Shown: one piece after another, positions 25,029-28,995 of the stretch
Position numbering within the stretch: position 1 is the first letter of the stretch
Layout: each line of letters begins with the position of its first letter
The notes under the pieces: model-generated
The model's input: the letters and a program-made list of their open reading frames with translations, nothing else
The model's database searches: none
What the model was told of the DNA's origin: nothing
Source of the DNA: Acidobacteriota bacterium
GTDB lineage: Bacteria; Acidobacteriota; Blastocatellia; Pyrinomonadales; Pyrinomonadaceae
Assembly: GCA_023391155.1 (NCBI GenBank)
Contig: JAEWBM010000003.1
Span: forward strand, 1 to 28,995
Reading direction: 5' to 3'
Length of the DNA stretch: 28,995 bases
Translations under genes and position numbers: made by a program

Positions 25029-25598
25029 TCAACTTTGCTTTACCCAGATCCCACGACCCTCGCTCTTGGCAAACTCCTCCGCTTTTAGTAATCGCTCCTT
25101 TATCTCATCGTAAAGGCCTCTCGGTATTAATATGTACCTTTCCTGATTCTTGTTTAGCAGCATGTTTGCTGCAGTGCATGCACCATTCCTTACTAATTCG
25201 ATATTAAGGATCTTATCTCCTGAGATAACCCAGACAAATGCACTTCGCCCGTGGTTCATTCCCATGTTTGAGAGAGTCGGATAATGGTGAATTTCGATCA
25301 CTTTCGAATCAGGAAACTTTGTTTTCCACTCCGATTTTTCCTGCTCGAAAACGGAGTTGACCCGAAATCTTGCAGATGCGGGGGTGTCAAGAGAGAATAT
25401 CGTAGGTATGTCGATAGCGGCACTCTCTTCGACGATGAGCGACGTGTTCCATGGCAGGAACTTTTCAAGCGTGTAAACGTGGGTCTCAAATTTCCAATTC
25501 TCAAATTCGAACGTGGTCCGTTTTTGAGCCACGGCAGTTCCATTAGAGCTAAAGAAAAAAAAGGCAATAAAGAGAAGCCAAAAAGAACGTTTATACAT
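25029..25598 (-). CDS. exported staphylococcal-nuclease-like protein following tip D
   Basis: 189 residues from ATG 25598, with GAGGAT about 8 nt ahead; ATG 25631 overlaps gene D and has no Shine-Dalgarno. The signal peptide MYKRSFWLLFIAFFFFSSNG ends at TAVAQ. The C-terminal half matches the SNase fold: HGRSAFVWVISGDKILNIEL, VRNGACTAANML, and LLKAEEFAKSEGRGIW. The Arg in HGR aligns with the catalytic Arg87 of SNase, but I cannot find the N-terminal Arg35 or the Asp/Glu metal ligands, so activity is doubtful. It could be a partner or an inactive, nucleic-acid or protein-binding SNase-like domain. It lies 29 bp after tip gene D. Confidence 0.78.
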   Translation of the reverse strand: MYKRSFWLLFIAFFFFSSNGTAVAQKRTTFEFENWKFETHVYTLEKFLPWNTSLIVEESAAIDIPTIFSLDTPASARFRVNSVFEQEKSEWKTKFPDSKVIEIHHYPTLSNMGMNHGRSAFVWVISGDKILNIELVRNGACTAANMLLNKNQERYILIPRGLYDEIKERLLKAEEFAKSEGRGIWVKQS

Positions 25599-25627
25599 AC
25601 AAATTATCCTCTTTAAGGAGAACACAC

Positions 25628-26581
25628 TCATGGTTTTGGAAAACAGGTGTCGACTACGAACTTCTGATTTGCCCGAGATCGAGCTGAATCGGAACCATCG
25701 GGATCGATCATACCCCCCTCTTCACCACTTCCGTACCGGTTTCTGATCGCATGACCGATTTCGTGCAATAGTGCTGCCGCCCAAAACTCAGCGAACGTAA
25801 GATGGCCGAAATCATTTTCAGACGCGCCAGAGAATTGGAATGAGTTTGAATCAAATAATGGGGTGTGCTTATTAAACGTAATAATCGAGTATTTAGACTT
25901 GTCAACCGTGACCGTCTTACTCCGGGAAGTACTAGCGTAATCGTCAGTGGTGAATTTACCACCATCAGCGTTTTTATCCGAGAACCGCAGAGCCCGGCCC
26001 CGTCCAATACTCTTGGCATAGGCTTCTAAGAACTCAAGCCCTTTGCCCCCAAATAGTTCTGCGCAATCGATACCGGTTGGATCCTGATTTGACGTGTTAA
26101 GTGCCTTTCGCGCAAGGTCGAATATACTAGCGATATTAGCTTGAACATCGTCACTCGGTGGAGACAAAGGGGACGCGAACGCATAATCCCATCTAGCAGG
26201 TATCCTCTCTTGGCCCGGCACCTCATATGCAAAGATACCGTGGCGAGCGAGGGTCATATTATCGATGCAGTCATTGATCATGCGGTACTCTTGATACACA
26301 GAATAAGGATTGACCCAGACTCGCCCGCGGGTGCATCCAACATCCAAAGAGCGGCCGAGCCTGCCGGCCTCCATCATGAACGTGTCGTAGGGAATATTTA
26401 GTCCGTCGATCGAATAGCTCGTGAATATCCCGTTCTGCAGCGAGCCGAAAGAAGTTTCCGAATTGAAGAGGTCCTGTGGATCGGTTGTCCATCCCAGGCC
26501 CGGATCGCTGAATCCAATGCTTTTGCCATCCGGGTCCAGTTCGATCATGTCATTGTCGTCGCCTGTAACACCCGTCCCCAT
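25628..26581 (-). CDS. orphan RHS-type tip protein D with intact HExxH (HEIGH)
   Basis: 317 residues from ATG 26581, with GGAGG 7 nt ahead. No RHS repeats and no signal peptide. It starts at the core/tip boundary: MGTGVTGDDNDMIELDPDG aligns with the end of core B (IGTGFAHDTQAMKTEELDG). The rest is a tip: DCAELFGGKGLEFLEAYAKS near 172-191, then AAALLHEIGHAIRNRYGSGE with HEIGH at 273-277, and IDPDGSDSARSRA before a terminal DTCF. A zinc peptidase activity is suggested by HEIGH but the third ligand is not obvious. It is the first gene of the array and has no upstream RHS shell in the window. Confidence 0.8.
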   Translation of the reverse strand: MGTGVTGDDNDMIELDPDGKSIGFSDPGLGWTTDPQDLFNSETSFGSLQNGIFTSYSIDGLNIPYDTFMMEAGRLGRSLDVGCTRGRVWVNPYSVYQEYRMINDCIDNMTLARHGIFAYEVPGQERIPARWDYAFASPLSPPSDDVQANIASIFDLARKALNTSNQDPTGIDCAELFGGKGLEFLEAYAKSIGRGRALRFSDKNADGGKFTTDDYASTSRSKTVTVDKSKYSIITFNKHTPLFDSNSFQFSGASENDFGHLTFAEFWAAALLHEIGHAIRNRYGSGEEGGMIDPDGSDSARSRANQKFVVDTCFPKP

Positions 26582-26729
26582 TACAGTCCCTCCGGCTCCG
26601 GTCGATCGTTGCGAGCGGGCGGTTCGGTTGTAATCGGCGGCGAATAATTGGCTCCTTATTGTGGGCTGTGTTCGGTTGCGTGTCGCGAAAGAACTACAGC
26701 GGTAAACTTCGAAACAATTGTTCGTTCAA

Positions 26730-26757
26730 CGTATAACAGGCCGGGAATCGGTGTCAA
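26730..26757 (-). promoter_or_regulatory. candidate promoter of the RHS tip array
   Basis: Minus strand: a perfect TTGACA (26757-26752), a 16-bp spacer and TATACG (26735-26730). A transcript would start near 26723 and carry a leader of about 140 nt before gene D. Confidence 0.5.
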
Positions 26758-26793
26758 GAGTTTTTCTTGGCGGAGCGGAGCTCACCTTGGAGC

Positions 26794-26852
26794 GAAATGA
26801 GAGATGAGAAATGAGAGATGAGAGATCAGAGATGAGAGATGAGAGATGAGAG
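26794..26852. repeat. heptanucleotide tandem repeat, about 8 copies of GAGATGA
   Basis: Eight contiguous 7-bp units plus a partial ninth. Six or more are exact or one-base variants of GAGATGA (variants GAAATGA and GAGATCA). Confidence 0.85.
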
Positions 26853-26947
26853 TGGGAATTGACGATCTCATCGCTGAAGGCGATTAATTTAATGGCCCGT
26901 GGGTGGGGGCGGAGCGGGAACCCCGGGAATGCCGGTCCGCATCTACC

Positions 26948-27032
26948 GCTCCCTGCAAGGGAGCAACTTTGTCGGGGCGAAAGCCCCTCCTTGAGTGTTC
27001 TCGGGATCTGAACCCCGGGCTGAAGCCCGGGG
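26948..27032. repeat. cluster of three perfect hairpins (REP-like)
   Basis: GCTCCCT-gca-AGGGAGC (26948-26964), GGGGC-gaaa-GCCCC (26974-26987) and CCCCGGGCT-ga-AGCCCGGGG (27013-27032). No T-runs follow, so these are not simple terminators; they look like dispersed palindromic elements. Confidence 0.7.
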
Positions 27033-27322
27033 CTATCTATTTAAGAAGACCGAACCGGAAGACCGGAGGCCTTCCGCTCAACATAGTGGCAGAGCCCTTT
27101 GATTGAGAACAGAGCGGATCAGGCCGGCGAACAACCTGATGCGTACGGCCGGCATCGATAAAAATAGGTGGCGGGGAGTGGATAGATCTGGTGTTTGTGC
27201 AGAAAAATCCATCGCCCGGCGAAAAAAGTCTTGATTACCGATATTAAAAGCGGTTAAACTGTAAAAGATTCGAGCCCGGCTTTCCCCCGAACTCATTCCA
27301 TCACCCGGAGAACGAAAATTTA

Positions 27323-27841
27323 ATGAGATACGCTTCCGCCCTCCTTGTATGCGCGTTGCTTGCCGTGGCAGCCGTGTCGGCTTCCGCGCAGAACCGCAAC
27401 TATCTGGTGTCGTTCGGCCCCGCTACCGAATCCGGTTACAACCGCGATATTTCAGCACTTCAGATCTACGACCTCGTCAACCGCGAACGCTCGCGACAGG
27501 GATTGACCTTCCTGAGCTGGGACGATAAGCTCGCCGAGCTGGCCCGTCAATATTCCGAGCAAATGGCACGCGGCGCTTTTTTTGACCACGTCGATCCCAA
27601 CGGCCAGCGGGTCCAGGACCGTGCTTTCGCAGCCGGGCTCCAACGATGGACAAAGATCGGCGAAAATCTGTTCCACTCGAAAGACGTGTCAGATTTTTCA
27701 CGCCTCGCCGTGCGGATGTGGATGGATTCGGATTCGCACCGGGCAAATATCCTGGACCGCGGCTATAGCGCGGCGGGCGTAGGCATCGCGACCGCACCCG
27801 ACGGCCGCGTCTATGTGACCCAGCTTTATCTTCAGCGCTAG
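27323..27841 (+). CDS. secreted CAP (SCP/PR-1) domain protein
   Basis: 172 residues. The signal peptide MRYASALLVCALLAVAAVSA ends at SAQ. The mature part is a single bacterial CAP domain: YDLVNRERSRQGLTFLSWDD, LAELARQYSEQMARGAFFDH with the motif histidine, IGENLFHSKD, MWMDSDSHRANILDRGYSAA, and GVGIATAPDGRVYVTQLYLQ. The conserved His and Glu pair of the CAP cavity (FFDH, GENLF, SHR) is kept. It would be periplasmic or extracellular; bacterial CAP functions are mostly unknown. It is followed 34 bp later by def. Confidence 0.94.
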   Translation: MRYASALLVCALLAVAAVSASAQNRNYLVSFGPATESGYNRDISALQIYDLVNRERSRQGLTFLSWDDKLAELARQYSEQMARGAFFDHVDPNGQRVQDRAFAAGLQRWTKIGENLFHSKDVSDFSRLAVRMWMDSDSHRANILDRGYSAAGVGIATAPDGRVYVTQLYLQR

Positions 27842-27875
27842 CGCCCCGCTTATCTAACACGCTAAACTTGGGGAT

Positions 27876-28403
27876 ATGTCTTCGATCCTAAAGATCGTAC
27901 ATTATCCCGATCCGGTGCTGCTCACGGCCGGCAAACTGATCGAGCCGCACGAATTCGGCCCCGAGCTCGCCGAGCTTGTCGCGCGGATGTTCGTCACGAT
28001 GGACGACGCCGGCGGCGTCGGCCTTGCCGCGCCTCAGGTCGGCATTTCGAGCCGGCTGTTCGTCATGGATATCCCTCCCGGCGACGACCGCGAACCCGTT
28101 AAGCAGGCAATAATAAATCCCGAGATAACCAGCGTCGAAGGCGAACAGATCGGCGACGAAGGTTGCCTTTCTTTTCCCGGCCTTTACCAGAACATAAGGC
28201 GCGAGATGCGCGTCGTCGTGCGCGGCAATGACCCGCTGGGGCAGGAGATCGAACTCGATGTCACGGGCCTCGCCGCCCGCTGTGTGCTGCACGAGACCGA
28301 CCACTGCGACGGCATCGTCTTCCTTGACCGGATGAGCCCCTTGAAACGGGAACTTTCAAAGCGTAAAATTAAAAGATTAAAGAACACAGGCAAATGGGAA
28401 TAA
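27876..28403 (+). CDS. def: peptide deformylase
   Basis: Removes the N-formyl group from new proteins in the cytosol, using Fe2+. The 175-residue protein has all three signatures: GGVGLAAPQVG (46-56), EGCLSFPG (95-102, with the Cys ligand), and HETDH (139-143, two His ligands and the catalytic Glu). ATG 27876 is preceded by TAAACT 7 nt upstream and lacks a good Shine-Dalgarno. It lies 34 bp after the CAP gene and 39 bp before the dehydrogenase gene. Confidence 0.97.
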   Translation: MSSILKIVHYPDPVLLTAGKLIEPHEFGPELAELVARMFVTMDDAGGVGLAAPQVGISSRLFVMDIPPGDDREPVKQAIINPEITSVEGEQIGDEGCLSFPGLYQNIRREMRVVVRGNDPLGQEIELDVTGLAARCVLHETDHCDGIVFLDRMSPLKRELSKRKIKRLKNTGKWE

Positions 28404-28442
28404 TATGCGGGCCGCCGCCGGCAACCGCTTACGAGGTGATAT

Positions 28443-28995
28443 ATGCAGACTCAGCGAGTTTTAGACGAATTTAAGAACGAACCGTTTACCGATTTTTCAA
28501 AGCCGGAAAATGCCGAGGCGATGCGTGCCGCGATCGAAAAGGTCCGCGGCGAACTTGGCAAGGAATATCACTCCATCATCAACGGCGAAAAGGTAACGCT
28601 CGACGCCAAATTCGAGAGCCGAAACCCGGCGAAGAAAAGCGAAGTGGTTGGGATATTTCCGGAGGGCGATACCGACACCTCACTGGTCGACCGGGCGATC
28701 GACGCCGCCACCGAGGCATTTAAGACATGGCAATTTGTTCCCGCGGCTGAGCGTGCGGAATACCTTTTTAAGATCGCCGACATTATGAGGCAGCGAAAGC
28801 ACGAGCTTTCCGCCTGGATGGTGCTCGAGGTTGCCAAGACCTGGGCAGAGGCAGACGGCGACACCGCCGAGGCGATCGATTTTGCTGAGTTCTATGGCCG
28901 CGAGATGCTGCGTTGGGCGCAGGAACAGCACGTGACCAAGATCCCCGGCGAGGACAACAGCCTCGAATACATCCCGCTCGGTGTAGGTGCGATCA
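28443..28995 (+). CDS. pruA: delta-1-pyrroline-5-carboxylate (L-glutamate gamma-semialdehyde) dehydrogenase, 3'-truncated by window edge
   Basis: An aldehyde dehydrogenase of the proline-to-glutamate pathway that oxidises glutamate semialdehyde to glutamate with NAD+. About 184 N-terminal residues are visible: the leader VLDEFKNEPFTDFSKPENAE, SIINGEKVTLDAKFESRNPA (family entry IINGE...SRNPA), FKTWQFVPAAERAEYLFKIA, RKHELSAWMVLEVAKTWAEA and EYIPLGVGAI. The catalytic Cys lies beyond the window. GAGGTGAT precedes ATG 28443 by about 5 nt. The gene follows def by 39 bp. pruA or rocA naming is by resemblance. Confidence 0.85.
   Translation, partial: MQTQRVLDEFKNEPFTDFSKPENAEAMRAAIEKVRGELGKEYHSIINGEKVTLDAKFESRNPAKKSEVVGIFPEGDTDTSLVDRAIDAATEAFKTWQFVPAAERAEYLFKIADIMRQRKHELSAWMVLEVAKTWAEADGDTAEAIDFAEFYGREMLRWAQEQHVTKIPGEDNSLEYIPLGVGAI

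Larger units (their letters stand above)
26582..27322. other. repeat-rich non-coding stretch
   Basis: No credible gene. From the low end it holds the array leader and promoter, a 7-bp tandem repeat (26794-26852), a cluster of three hairpins (26948-27032), and the likely upstream region of the CAP gene. The frames across the hairpins give only low-complexity proteins. Confidence 0.6.

Noticed and set aside
25599..25631. Start of the SNase-like gene at ATG 25631 overlapping gene D
   Set aside because: It has no Shine-Dalgarno, whereas ATG 25598 has GAGGAT and gives a clean signal peptide.
26794..26852. CRISPR-like array
   Set aside because: The units are 7 bp with no spacers and there are no cas genes.
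26903..27106. 67-residue frame across the hairpin cluster
   Set aside because: It reads through three palindromes, has no ribosome site or domain, and looks like a repeat translated by chance.

Overview
The window looks like a chromosomal segment of a Gram-negative, fairly GC-rich bacterium. LpxC (lipid A synthesis) implies an outer membrane. The RHS core flavour, the permuted ATP-grasp protein and the exported hypothetical proteins remind me of Acidobacteriota, class Blastocatellia. That placement is an inference from protein style, not a search result. I saw no tRNA, rRNA, CRISPR array, transposase, integrase or phage gene.

Bases 1-16,950 are mostly housekeeping and acyl-CoA metabolism. 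They hold the 3' part of gnd, a divergent pair (hypothetical gene and lpxC), an EVE-domain gene coupled to a circularly permuted ATP-grasp gene, a secreted HExxHxxGxxH metallopeptidase, a biotin-dependent acyl-CoA carboxylase beta subunit, a double GNAT acetyltransferase, a DinB-cupin pair and ppa. A catabolic-looking cluster follows: two crotonase-family genes, an AtuA-like ferredoxin-fold protein, and AtuA on the other strand, with a toxin-antitoxin pair between. Then come a small exported Ala/Lys-rich protein, a B12-binding mutase subunit and a sterol desaturase reading in frame into an exported domain. Together the carboxylase, crotonases, AtuA pair and B12 subunit suggest breakdown of branched-chain or isoprenoid acyl-CoAs, although many partners lie outside the window.

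Bases 17,234-26,760 (minus strand) form the accessory region and the best candidate for an unusual system. It is a head-to-tail array of orphan RHS modules. Read 5'->3' on the minus strand: tip-only gene D, exported SNase-like protein, RHS core plus tip C (with an inserted F5/8-type C domain), exported hypothetical protein, RHS core plus tip B, exported lipocalin-like protein, and an aborted RHS core fragment A. Every tip is followed 29-37 bp later by a different small signal-peptide gene with its own Shine-Dalgarno. The three tips end in a comparable helix that reads HEIGH, HEVGN or QETIH, so only one keeps a complete HExxH motif. The cores are near-duplicates and GC-rich, while parts of the tips and partner genes are visibly AT-richer. 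One promoter-like sequence lies ahead of the array.

Bases 26,582-27,322 are non-coding and rich in repeats (a 7-bp tandem repeat and three strong hairpins). The window then returns to ordinary genes: a secreted CAP-domain protein, peptide deformylase (def), and the 5' part of a delta-1-pyrroline-5-carboxylate dehydrogenase.

A recurrent feature outside the array is a -10-like hexamer placed 4-9 nt before the start codon, which suggests that several genes here are transcribed as leaderless or nearly leaderless mRNAs.
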